A DNA stretch of 64,000 nucleotides from Acidimicrobiia bacterium. GTDB taxonomy: Bacteria > Actinomycetota > Acidimicrobiia > IMCC26256 > PALSA-555. The notes beneath the pieces were generated by a model that had not been told where the DNA came from, did no database searches, and saw only the letters and a list, made by a program, of their open reading frames with translations. Position numbers and translations under genes: made by a program. Location: the NCBI GenBank assembly GCA_035948415.1, contig DASZJD010000017.1:1-64000 (forward strand), in the 5' to 3' direction. This document shows positions 25,224-35,447 of this stretch, piece by piece; within the stretch, counting starts at the first letter, position 1; every line of letters starts with the position of its first letter.

Positions 25224-25886
25224 ATGAAGGTGGCGATCGCCGGTGCGGGGAACGTCGGGACATACATCGCGGGCGACTTGCGCGAGGCCGGCCACGACGT
25301 GCTCCTGCTCGACAAGAACCTGGACTTGGTCAACCGCTGTCGTCCGACCCTCGACGTCGAGTGGGTCGTCGCCGACGCCTGCGAGGTCAGCTCCCTGCAC
25401 GCGGCCGGGGTCGAGGGTACCGATGTGATGGTCGCCGCGACCGGCGACGACGAAGACAATCTCGTGATTTCGTTGCTCGCCAAGCAGGAGTTCGCGGTTC
25501 CGAGAGTGGTGGCCCGGATCAACCACCCGAAGAACCAGTGGCTCTTCAACGAGGCTTGGGGGGTCGACGTGTCGGTGTCGACTCCCCACCTGCTCAGCGC
25601 CCTGGTGGAGGAAGCAGTCTCGGTCGGCTCGCTGGTGCGGCTGCTGCAGTTCCGCGGTGGCCAAGCCCGGCTCGTCGAGGTGACGCTGGCTGAGGGCTCG
25701 CCCGCAGCCGGCCTCAGCATCGCCAACCTCGGTGTTCCCCGCGACGCCACCGTGGTCGCGATCGTTCGCGAGGGCCACGTCGTCGTGCCGCGCGGCGATA
25801 CGGTCGTGGACGTCGGTGACGAGGTGCTGGTCCTGGTGACCCCAGAGTCGGAGGACCCGGTTCGGGCCATCCTGATCGGGGCCTGA
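25224..25886 (+). CDS. TrkA-family potassium transport regulator (CeoC-like)
   Basis: The second member of the TrkA pair is 220 residues, with Rossmann motif VAIAGAGNVGTYIAGDLREAGHDVLLLDK, a domain boundary near 130 and a TrkA-C domain with VVPRGDTVVDVGDEVLVLV at the end. It begins one base after the first TrkA gene, so the two are translated together and probably act as a heteromeric regulator. No membrane TrkH-type pore is present nearby, which leaves the divergent APC permease as the likely target. Confidence 0.92.
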   Translation: MKVAIAGAGNVGTYIAGDLREAGHDVLLLDKNLDLVNRCRPTLDVEWVVADACEVSSLHAAGVEGTDVMVAATGDDEDNLVISLLAKQEFAVPRVVARINHPKNQWLFNEAWGVDVSVSTPHLLSALVEEAVSVGSLVRLLQFRGGQARLVEVTLAEGSPAAGLSIANLGVPRDATVVAIVREGHVVVPRGDTVVDVGDEVLVLVTPESEDPVRAILIGA

Positions 25887-25954
25887 GCGCGCGACGACCA
25901 CAGGCCGCGCGGCACGAGCCGAACGCGATTACGGACGCGCCGGATTACGATCCG

Positions 25955-26776
25955 GTGAGTGAAATCGTCAGTGGCGTCGATGTTCTCACGAGCGAGGACA
26001 GGACGACGGTGGATGAGCACCGTCAGATCCCGGCTGCCCTGAGCGAACGCTTCGGGCTGAAGGACCTCGCCGTTGCCGTCGTGGGTCCTGTCGCGGTGGC
26101 CGTGGTCGTTCTGCCCTTTCGGGACCAGATCCGCACGCCCAACGTCGCGCTCGTGCTCGTCCTGGCCGTGCTCGTCGCGGCCATCGTCGGCGGTCGACTC
26201 GGCGGGGCGATCGCCGCCGTCGTCGCCGCGGGCTCGTTCGACTTCCTCTTCACGCGGCCCTACTACTCCCTCTCGATCAACAACGGGGACGACGTCCAGA
26301 CCTTCGTCCTCTTGCTGGCGGTGGGGCTCGTCGTCGGGGAGATCGTCGCCCGCAGCCGCCGGAGCTACGCCGTCGCTCGCCGAAGTCGTCGGGAGGCCGA
26401 GCACCTGCGGCGCCTCGCTGAGCTGGCGGCCGGCGGCGAGTCGGCCGGGCGGCTGGTCGCCGTGGTGCAGAACGAGCTGACGACGATCCTCGACCTCAAG
26501 AGCGCTCGATTCGAGCGTCCCCCGTTCCGCAGCGCGCTTCCCCAGCTCCGGCACCGCGGTGTTCGCGTCGACGTGGGGGCGCCCGACGATCACGCCTTGA
26601 AGAGTCAGCTGGAGCTGCCTGTGCGTGGGGGCGGCCGCCTCGTCGGGCGGTTCGTCCTCACGATGGCCGCCGACGGCAGCGGGATCCAGCTCCCGGCCGA
26701 GAGCCGGGCCCTCGCGGTTGCGCTCGCGGACCAGCTCGGCGCCGCCCTCGTGAGGAGTGGCGAGGGCAACGAGTGA
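25955..26776 (+). CDS. DUF4118 membrane protein with GAF-like domain (KdpD-like, no kinase)
   Basis: The protein has four closely spaced hydrophobic helices (about 35-125) including GGRLGGAIAAVVAAGSFDFLFTRPYYSLSI, the DUF4118 sensor region of the potassium sensor kinase KdpD. After a basic coiled stretch (RSRRSYAVARRSRREAEHLRRL) comes a domain of about 120 residues that looks GAF-like. There is no histidine-kinase or ATPase domain, so it would sense rather than signal by phosphotransfer. It follows the TrkA pair by 68 bp, which fits a potassium or osmotic role. TACGAT lies 3 nt before the GTG, so the exact start is uncertain. Confidence 0.8.
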   Translation: MSEIVSGVDVLTSEDRTTVDEHRQIPAALSERFGLKDLAVAVVGPVAVAVVVLPFRDQIRTPNVALVLVLAVLVAAIVGGRLGGAIAAVVAAGSFDFLFTRPYYSLSINNGDDVQTFVLLLAVGLVVGEIVARSRRSYAVARRSRREAEHLRRLAELAAGGESAGRLVAVVQNELTTILDLKSARFERPPFRSALPQLRHRGVRVDVGAPDDHALKSQLELPVRGGGRLVGRFVLTMAADGSGIQLPAESRALAVALADQLGAALVRSGEGNE

Positions 26777-26808
26777 CCCCGCGCCCGATGATGGGCCAGG
26801 GAGGCGGG

Positions 26809-29037
26809 TCACGGGGGAGCGAGCGCGCCGAGGATCCGAGGCTCGATCGCAGCGATCGTCTGCGCTGAGGGTCGCTGGCCGTTCCGAGCGTCCACGAGGT
26901 AGAAGGTGTCGACGACCTCGTGGCCGAGTGTGGCGATCTTGGCGAGGCGGATGTCGAGCCCGGCGTCGCGGAGCGCGCCGGCGATCCGGTAGAGCACCCC
27001 CACGCCGTCGGGAGCTCGGACCTCGACGATGGCCGCTGTCGGTGACTCCTCCCCGTGGACGAGGACTCGTGGCGCCGCGGGCTGGGCGGCGGTCGGGAGC
27101 CGCAGACGGCCATACGCGCGAGCCCGCTCGGCCAGGCGGCCGTCGAGGTCGAGTCGGTCCTCGACGGCGGCCGCGAGTTCATCCGCGAGCTGAGCCGCTT
27201 CGACCGGCTTGCCGAACGCGGGTTCGACCTCGAACTCGGCGACGGCCACGTCGGGGCTGGACGCGGCGCGGGCGGAGCGGACGTCCTGACCGTGGAGCGC
27301 CAGGAGGCCGACGCTGGCCGCGAACAGCCCGGGCCGGTCGCGGCCGACCACTCGGACGGTGCCATCGCGCACCTCCACCGTCGGCTGCAGAGGGGGTGGG
27401 CCCGGCGGCGGCTCGATGGTTGGACCCGGGTGGCCTCGCTCGGTCGGAGCCCCGAGGTGGGCTCGCACGCCCTCGACGAGATCGCCGACGAGGGTCGCGC
27501 GCCACGGGGTCCACGCGGTCGGGCCCGTCGCGAGGGAATCGGCTTCGGTGAGGGCGTGGAGCAGCTCGAGGGTCGTGACCGAGCCGACCTCGGCCGCGAC
27601 GGCCTCGAGCGTCGCGGGATCCGCGAGGTCACGGCTTGTCGCCACCATCGCGAGCAGGAGGTGCTGGCGAACGAGCTGCGCGAGGAGCTCGACGTCCTCG
27701 GGATCGAAGCCCATACGGCTGGCGATGGTTCGGACGAGTCCGACCCCAGCGTCGGTGTGGTCGCCGGGGTAGCCCTTGCCGAGGTCGTGCAGAAAAGCAC
27801 CCACGAGAAGGAGGTCCGGCCGTTCGACCCGACGGGTGAGGGCGGCGGCCCGCGCGGCGGCCTCCATGAGGTGCCGGTCGACCGTGAACTGGTGGAAGGC
27901 GTTGCGTTGCGGGCGGCTGCGCACCGGCTCCCATTCAGGGATCAGGCGGGTGACGAGGTCGTCCTGATCGAGCGTCTCGAGGACCGGGACGACCTCCCGC
28001 CCTGCACCGAGGAGCGAGACGAAGGCCTCGCGCGCGTCGTCGGGCCAGCGATCCGTCAGCGCGGGGGAGCGCGCGGCCAGCTCGTGTCGCGTCGCCCGCT
28101 CGATCGGGGCGCCGACGTGCGCCGCCGCCGCGGCGATCCGGGGGAGCGTCGCGGCGTCGCTGCTCAGGGCGGGGTCGAGGAGCGTCACCTCGCGGTCGCG
28201 GAGCACGATGCCGCGTCCCAACTCGATGTCGCCGCCGGCCGACGACCGCCGCGGGGGTCCCTCGATCCAGGATCGGACTCGCTGCCATGCGTCGTCGGTG
28301 TGCCACGCGATCACGCGGGCGGCCATCGCGACCCGACGCATGAGCACGTCCGCGTCCGGATCTCCGAGCTGGCTGGCGACCTCGTCCTGTTGCTCGAGGC
28401 CCAAGGTGTTCGATCGGCGGCTCGTGACGCGCTGGAGCGCGACGCGGACCTCGAGGAGCGTTTCGCGGGCTTGGATCACGGCCCCGTCGAAGCTCACGAC
28501 GTCGGTCGCCGCCGCGACGGCAGCCAGCGTCGTGACATCCCGCAGCCCTCCGTGACCCTCTTTGAGGTCGGGCTCGAGGAGGAACGCCACGTCGCCGGCG
28601 GTGGCGTGGCGCGCCGCCGTCGCCCGGTCGAGGGCCGGGAGTCGCCGAAGGGCGTGCTCGCGCCAGGCGGCGTGGATTCGCTGGATCAGGGCGTCGCCGA
28701 GGGCCTCGTCGCCGACCACGACCCGGGCGTCGAGGAGCCCGACCGCCACCCGCAGGTCGTCGTGGGCTCCCGCCAGCGCCTGCCGGAGCGTTCGGACGCT
28801 GTGGTCCACCCGTAAGCCGACGTCCCAGAGCGGGTACCAGAGGCGGTCCGCCACGTCGGCGACCTCGTGGCGGCCCTCGTGCAGGAGCAGGATGTCGAGG
28901 TCGCTGCCCGGGCACAGCTCGCGGCGGCCGTAGCCGCCGACGGCGACGACGGCGAAGCCGGGCTCGTCGGGCACGAGGTCGCGGACCCACTGGTCCACCA
29001 GCGAGGCGTAGGAACGGCCGAAGGCACTGCCCCGCAA
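26809..29037 (-). CDS. glnD: PII nucleotidyltransferase
   Basis: GlnD modifies and demodifies the PII protein according to glutamine level; in actinobacteria the modification is adenylylation rather than uridylylation. The protein has the nucleotidyltransferase motif GGYGRRELCPGSDLDILLLH, a helical linker, an HD domain (LLVGAFLHDLGKGYPGDH) for demodification, and two C-terminal ACT domains that sense glutamine. There is no ATG/GTG start between the end of glnB and the first motif other than short ones; TTG 29037 is chosen, and a GTG about 20 residues further in is an alternative. The order amt-glnB-glnD is conserved in actinobacteria and marks one transcript. Confidence 0.92.
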   Translation of the reverse strand: MRGSAFGRSYASLVDQWVRDLVPDEPGFAVVAVGGYGRRELCPGSDLDILLLHEGRHEVADVADRLWYPLWDVGLRVDHSVRTLRQALAGAHDDLRVAVGLLDARVVVGDEALGDALIQRIHAAWREHALRRLPALDRATAARHATAGDVAFLLEPDLKEGHGGLRDVTTLAAVAAATDVVSFDGAVIQARETLLEVRVALQRVTSRRSNTLGLEQQDEVASQLGDPDADVLMRRVAMAARVIAWHTDDAWQRVRSWIEGPPRRSSAGGDIELGRGIVLRDREVTLLDPALSSDAATLPRIAAAAAHVGAPIERATRHELAARSPALTDRWPDDAREAFVSLLGAGREVVPVLETLDQDDLVTRLIPEWEPVRSRPQRNAFHQFTVDRHLMEAAARAAALTRRVERPDLLLVGAFLHDLGKGYPGDHTDAGVGLVRTIASRMGFDPEDVELLAQLVRQHLLLAMVATSRDLADPATLEAVAAEVGSVTTLELLHALTEADSLATGPTAWTPWRATLVGDLVEGVRAHLGAPTERGHPGPTIEPPPGPPPLQPTVEVRDGTVRVVGRDRPGLFAASVGLLALHGQDVRSARAASSPDVAVAEFEVEPAFGKPVEAAQLADELAAAVEDRLDLDGRLAERARAYGRLRLPTAAQPAAPRVLVHGEESPTAAIVEVRAPDGVGVLYRIAGALRDAGLDIRLAKIATLGHEVVDTFYLVDARNGQRPSAQTIAAIEPRILGALAPP

Positions 29038-29071
29038 CGAGCGGTCGCGGAGCAGTGCCTCCAGCCTGGGC

Positions 29072-31047
<1,976 letters not shown>

Positions 31048-31147
31048 GGTCGTTCCTCCCCTCCCGCCTCCAGGTGGAGGCGTCTCCCGGGCGCGGCTCC
31101 TCCACGCCGAGCCGGACGCTAAGAAGGCAGTGGGTCTCGGCCGTCTC

Positions 31148-31198
31148 CCGTCGATGAATCGACGGTTACGGAAATCCGTCGGATATCTGACGGCAAGC
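31148..31198 (-). promoter_or_regulatory. palindrome cluster upstream of amt
   Basis: The 180-bp spacer before amt holds CCGTCGAT-GA-ATCGACGG (31148-31165), ACGGA-N2-TCCGT (31168-31179) and a near-perfect 18-bp palindrome centred on GATATC (31177-31194). On the minus strand GTCAG and GTAAC lie 22 bp apart, the spacing of two GlnR a-sites. This looks like the operator region of the nitrogen operon. Confidence 0.5.
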
Positions 31199-31228
31199 GC
31201 GAGGGCCGTCAGCCGCGGTTGAAGTCGA

Positions 31229-33217
31229 TCAGCCCGCCCGAGCGGTGGTCCGCACCCGGCGACGACGGGCGACGGCCAGGTCGGCGAGATCACCGATGAT
31301 GGCGGCGAGGCGGAAGTCCTTCGGGGTGTACACGGCCGCCACGCCCGCGGCCTTGAGCGCCGCCCGGTCGGCATCGGGGATGATCCCGCCCACGACCACG
31401 GGGGCGTCGACGCCGGCGTCGCGCAGGCGCCGCGTCGTCTCCGGCACGAGCTCGCGGTGGGAGCCCGAGAGGATCGACAGGCCGACCACGTCCACGTCCT
31501 CGTCTCGGGCCGCGGCGGCGATCTGCGCGGGGGTGAGGCGGATCCCTTGGTAGATCACTTCCATTCCGGCGTCACGGGCGGCCACCGCGAGCTGCTCGGC
31601 GCCGTTCGAGTGCCCGTCGAGGCCGGGCTTGGCGACGAGGAGCCGGAGCGGGCCGCCGAGCTCGGCGGCGGCGGCCTGGACCCGGTCCCGGACCGACCGC
31701 AGATCGCCGGTCGGCGGGCTCACCGCGGCCCCCACGCCGGTCGGCGCCCGGTACTCGCCGAAGATGTCACGGAGGGCGTCGGCCCACTCTCCGACGGTTC
31801 CCCCGGCCTGAGCCAGCGCGATCGTCGCCGGGACGAGGTTCTCGTCGCTCGCCGCGGCGCGGCGGAGGGTGTCGAGCCCGGTCCGGACGGCGGCGTGGTC
31901 GCGCTCCGCCCGCCACCGCTCGAGGTGCTCGACCTGGGCGGCCTCGGCGGCCGGATCGACGACCAGGATGTGCTCGGCGTCCTCGGTGACGAGCGGCGAG
32001 GCCGCGGTCTCGGTGAACGCGTTGACGCCGACGACGGTGAGCTCCCCGTCCTCGAGCCGCCGGCGACGCTCGGCGTGGCTCCGGACCAAGCGTCCCTTCA
32101 TGGCGTCGATCATCTCGAAGGCACCGCCGCCGTCGAGGACCCACTGGAGCTCGGCCGCGGCCGCCTCCTCGAGCTCGGTGGTCTTGGCCTCGACGACGGT
32201 CGAGCCCTCGAAGAGGTCCGCGTACTCGAGCAGGTCGGTCTCGTACGCGAGCACCTGCTGGATGCGCAGCGACCACTGCTGGTCCCAGGGTCGCGGCAGG
32301 CCCAGCGCCTCGTTCCACGTTGGCAGCTGCACCGCCCGGGCCCGAGCGTCCTTCGAGAGCGTCACCGCGAGCGCCTCGAGCACGATCCGCTGCACGTTGT
32401 TCTCGGGCTGGGCCTCCGTGAGGCCGAGGGAGTTGACCTGCACCCCGTATCGGAACCGGCGCAGCGACTCGTCGGTGACGCCGTAGCGCTCGGCGGTGAG
32501 GCGGTTCCAGAGCCGTCCCATCGCCCGGAGCTTGCACATCTCCTCGACGAACCGGATCCCGGCGTTCACGAAGAACGAGAGGCGACCCACGACGAGCGGC
32601 AGCTCCTCGGGGCCGACCTGACCGGACTCGCGGACGGCGTCGAGGACCCCGAGCGCGGTGGCCAGGGCGTAGGCGACCTCCTGGACCGGCGTGGCCCCGG
32701 CCTCCTGGAGGTGGTACGAGCAGACGTTGATCGGGTTCCAACGAGGAGCGTGGCGGACGGCGTGACAGACGAGGTCGACGGTCAGTCGCCGCGACGGCTC
32801 CGGCCCGAAGATGTAGGTGCCGCGGCTCAGGTACTCCTTCACGATGTCGTTCTGGGTCGTCCCGGCCAGGCGAGCAGGGTCGTCGCCGCGCTCCTCGGCC
32901 AGCGCCAAGTACATGCCGAACAGCCACATGGCGGTGGCGTTGATGGTCATCGAGGTGTTCATCTCCTCGAGGGGGATCCCGTCGAAGAGGGTGCGCAGCT
33001 CGCCGAGGTGCGGGACGGGCACGCCCACCTTCCCAACCTCGCCGCGCGCGAGCGGGTGGTCCGGGTCGTAGCCAGTCTGGGTGGGCAGGTCGAACGCGAC
33101 TGAGAGCCCGGTCTGGCCCTTCGCCAGATTGGTCCGGTACAGCTCGTTCGACGCGGTGGCGGACGTGTGACCGGAGTAGGTCCGCATGAGCCACGCCCGG
33201 TCCTTCATGGGCTCCAT
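31229..33217 (-). CDS. ecm: ethylmalonyl-CoA mutase (MeaA/Ecm type)
   Basis: This coenzyme-B12 enzyme converts (2R)-ethylmalonyl-CoA to methylsuccinyl-CoA. The 662-residue protein follows the Rhodobacter Ecm pattern closely: LMRTYSGHTSATASNELYRTNL, GQTGLSVAFDLPTQTGYD, NTSMTINATA, and AQPENNVQRIVLEALAVTLSKDARARAVQLPTWNEALGLPR. The B12-binding domain is in the same chain at the C-terminus, with DGHSNG as the cobalt-ligand motif and VGGIIP. Single-chain length and sequence separate it from two-subunit methylmalonyl-CoA mutase. With Ccr and epimerase in the window, the ethylmalonyl substrate is well supported. The dehydrogenase gene lies just upstream on the same strand. Confidence 0.93.
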   Translation of the reverse strand: MEPMKDRAWLMRTYSGHTSATASNELYRTNLAKGQTGLSVAFDLPTQTGYDPDHPLARGEVGKVGVPVPHLGELRTLFDGIPLEEMNTSMTINATAMWLFGMYLALAEERGDDPARLAGTTQNDIVKEYLSRGTYIFGPEPSRRLTVDLVCHAVRHAPRWNPINVCSYHLQEAGATPVQEVAYALATALGVLDAVRESGQVGPEELPLVVGRLSFFVNAGIRFVEEMCKLRAMGRLWNRLTAERYGVTDESLRRFRYGVQVNSLGLTEAQPENNVQRIVLEALAVTLSKDARARAVQLPTWNEALGLPRPWDQQWSLRIQQVLAYETDLLEYADLFEGSTVVEAKTTELEEAAAAELQWVLDGGGAFEMIDAMKGRLVRSHAERRRRLEDGELTVVGVNAFTETAASPLVTEDAEHILVVDPAAEAAQVEHLERWRAERDHAAVRTGLDTLRRAAASDENLVPATIALAQAGGTVGEWADALRDIFGEYRAPTGVGAAVSPPTGDLRSVRDRVQAAAAELGGPLRLLVAKPGLDGHSNGAEQLAVAARDAGMEVIYQGIRLTPAQIAAAARDEDVDVVGLSILSGSHRELVPETTRRLRDAGVDAPVVVGGIIPDADRAALKAAGVAAVYTPKDFRLAAIIGDLADLAVARRRRVRTTARAG

Positions 33218-33284
33218 TCTCGCCGCTCCGGCGGCCGGCGACGACTCCCGAGGAGCGCCGGGGACCGCGCCCGGCGGGCGGGGG

Positions 33285-34139
33285 TCAGCGCCGGTACTCG
33301 TAGAACCCGGCCCCGGACTTGCGGCCGTAGCGCTCGGCGCTGACCATGCGGCGCAGCAGCGGCGCGGGCGCGTAGTTCGGTTCCTGGAACTCGGCGTAGA
33401 GGGCCTCCAGGATGGCCAGGCTGGTGTCGAGCCCCACGAGGTCGAGCAGCTCGAGCGGGCCCATCGGGAAGTTGCAGCCGCCCTTCATCGCCGCATCGAT
33501 GTCGTCACGGCTGGCGACGCCGGCGTCATAGAGCTTCACGGCGTTGTTGAGGTACGGGAACAGGAGCGCGTTCACGATGAACCCGGCCTGGTCCCGGACG
33601 TCGACGACGGCCTTGCCGCACGCCTCGGCGAACGAGCGGGCGGTCCGGATCGTCTCGTCCGAGCTCGTGATCGCCCGGACCACCTCGACGAGCGCCATCA
33701 CCGGCGCGGGGTTGAAGAAGTGGATCCCGCACACCCGGTCCGGCCGACCCGTCTCCATGGCGAGGTCGACGACCGGCAGCGTCGAGGTGTTCGTGGCCAG
33801 CACCGCCGGCTCGGCGCAGACGCGGTCGAGCTCGGTGAAGAGGTGCCGCTTCGTGGTCAGGTCCTCGATCACCGATTCGAGCACGAGGTCGCATTCGCCC
33901 AGCTCACCGAGGTCGGTGACGACCCGGAGGCGTTCCAGCGTGGCGGTCCGCTCGACGTCCTCGAGCGTGCCCCGGTCCACCTGCTTGGCGAGGGACTTCT
34001 CGATGCTGGCCGCGAGGGCATCGGCGCTGGACTGGGCCCGGCTGCGCACGACGACCTCGAAGCCGGCCTTCGCCGCCACCTCGGCCACGCCCGCCCCCAT
34101 GATCCCGGAGCCGACGACCCCGACGCGCTTGACCTCCAT
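33285..34139 (-). CDS. 3-hydroxybutyryl-CoA dehydrogenase
   Basis: The enzyme interconverts acetoacetyl-CoA and (S)-3-hydroxybutyryl-CoA with NAD(P). The 284-residue protein has the Rossmann motif VGVVGSGIMGAGVAEVAAKAG, the ATNTSTLPV segment, the catalytic histidine in GIHFFNPAPVM, and the C-terminal domain FIVNALLFPYLNNAV and GPLELLDLVGLD. A good GGGAGGAGA ribosome site precedes the ATG. It is 67 bp upstream of ecm on the same strand, so it likely belongs to the same acyl-CoA unit and complements thiolase and Ccr. Confidence 0.94.
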   Translation of the reverse strand: MEVKRVGVVGSGIMGAGVAEVAAKAGFEVVVRSRAQSSADALAASIEKSLAKQVDRGTLEDVERTATLERLRVVTDLGELGECDLVLESVIEDLTTKRHLFTELDRVCAEPAVLATNTSTLPVVDLAMETGRPDRVCGIHFFNPAPVMALVEVVRAITSSDETIRTARSFAEACGKAVVDVRDQAGFIVNALLFPYLNNAVKLYDAGVASRDDIDAAMKGGCNFPMGPLELLDLVGLDTSLAILEALYAEFQEPNYAPAPLLRRMVSAERYGRKSGAGFYEYRR

Positions 34140-34174
34140 GCCCTGGTCTCCTCCCTCGACGGGAAGGCGTCAGG

Positions 34175-34669
34175 TTACCGCCCGGTAGCAAGTCGTCGCA
34201 GGCGAAGGAGCCCGGCCCCGGCCAGCACCGGGCCGCCGAGCAGGAGCTTCGCGGCCGCGATCCAGAGCGTGACCGTCTCGCCGGCGTCCCCGGTGTCGAC
34301 GACGAGCAGCACCGTGGCCAGCGCGACCCCGAGGACCAGGAGCGCGATCCCGGCCGCCACCGCCGCCCGCGCCCGACCCGAAGTCCGGAACAGCGGCTCT
34401 CGCGAGACGACGGGCGCGGCCGCGGCGGGCACCGGGCCCGGGCGATGCCGCCGGTCGTACGCGGCCCGGGCCCTCGGCCGGATGAGGGTCTGGTAGGCGA
34501 GGGTCAGGTCCTTGAACTGCTCGACGGCTCGGGCGTCCCCCGGGTTGCGGTCGGGGTGCAGGCGCTTGGCGCGGTCCCGGAACGCGGCCCCGATCTCGTC
34601 GGCCGTCGCCGTCGGCGGCACGCCGAGGACCTCGTAGAGGTCGCCTCGTCGCACGGTCACCGACGTCAC
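34175..34669 (-). CDS. J-domain membrane protein
   Basis: Residues about 10-75 form a DnaJ domain (DLYEVLGVPPTATADEIGAAFRDRAKRLHPDRNPGD) with the HPD motif needed to stimulate Hsp70 ATPase. The remainder has no zinc-finger or substrate-binding domain but two hydrophobic helices (about 100-122 and 135-155). It is thus a membrane-anchored co-chaperone, class C, that would recruit DnaK to the membrane. The start is GTG with CATACT 6 nt upstream. It is divergent from the S51-like gene, 59 bp away. Confidence 0.88.
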   Translation of the reverse strand: MTSVTVRRGDLYEVLGVPPTATADEIGAAFRDRAKRLHPDRNPGDARAVEQFKDLTLAYQTLIRPRARAAYDRRHRPGPVPAAAAPVVSREPLFRTSGRARAAVAAGIALLVLGVALATVLLVVDTGDAGETVTLWIAAAKLLLGGPVLAGAGLLRLRRLATGR

Positions 34670-34728
34670 GGCGCCAGTATGGGCCGCCGGCCCGACGGCC
34701 GCGAACGCGAGCCGCCTAGAGTGCGCTG

Positions 34729-35445
34729 ATGGCGGCGGCCAAGCGCGCCGTGCGCGGGGTGGGGACGCTCGCGCTCATCGGCGGCGGCGAGTGGAGCGAT
34801 GGCTGCCGTGGCTTCGACACGGACCTCCTGGCGGCCGCGCGAGCCGAGGAGGTCGTGGTCCTCCCGTCGGCCGCGGCGTTCGAGCATCCCGAGCGCGTCG
34901 CCGAGCGGGCGTCCGCGTACCTGGCCTCGCTCGGCGCCGCGGCCCGACCGCTCATGGTGCTGCACCGGGCCGAGGCCGAGGACGCCCAGGTGGCGGAGGT
35001 CGTGCGCCGGGCGCGCTTCGTGTACCTCTCGGACGGCTCGCCCCTGCACCTGCGGTCCGTGCTCAAGGACTCGGCGCTCTTCGAGGCCATGCTCGCCTCG
35101 TATCACGGCGGCGGCGTCCTCGCCGCGTCGGGCGCCGGCGCCACGCTGCTCTGCGACCCGATGGTGGACCCGCGCGGCGGCGCCTACACCGTCGGCCTGG
35201 GCCTGGTCGCGGGCCTGGCGGTGTTCCCGTACCACGGCAGCGCCGCCGACCACCTGCGCGAGCGCTCCATCGACTTGCTGCCCGACCGGGCCCGGCTCGT
35301 CGGCGTCGACGAGCAGACCGCGTTGGTGCGGGACCCGACCGGCACGTGGCGGGTCGCTGGCGCGGGCGCCGTCACGGTCTACGCGGGCCGCGACGTCGCC
35401 CGGTTCGCCGCCGGCGCGGTGGTCGAGGGGCTCGAGGGGCTGTAG
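34729..35445 (+). CDS. peptidase S51/cyanophycinase-like protein, catalytic serine apparently altered
   Basis: The 238-residue protein has the class I glutamine-amidotransferase-like fold of the S51 family: GTLALIGGGEWSDGC at the start, EVVVLPSAA, and VYLSDGSPLHLRSVL. At the nucleophile elbow, where family members read G-T/S-S-A-G-A, this one reads ASGAGATLL, so a Gly seems to replace the Ser, with a Ser one residue earlier. It may be inactive or use the shifted Ser. TAGAGT lies 6 nt before the ATG, so transcription is probably leaderless. Function unknown. Confidence 0.75.
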   Translation: MAAAKRAVRGVGTLALIGGGEWSDGCRGFDTDLLAAARAEEVVVLPSAAAFEHPERVAERASAYLASLGAAARPLMVLHRAEAEDAQVAEVVRRARFVYLSDGSPLHLRSVLKDSALFEAMLASYHGGGVLAASGAGATLLCDPMVDPRGGAYTVGLGLVAGLAVFPYHGSAADHLRERSIDLLPDRARLVGVDEQTALVRDPTGTWRVAGAGAVTVYAGRDVARFAAGAVVEGLEGL

Positions 35446-35447
35446 GG

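Noticed and set aside
26777-28815. Long plus-strand open frame opposite glnD
   Set aside because: It mirrors glnD codons and shows no domain; the minus-strand gene has all GlnD motifs.
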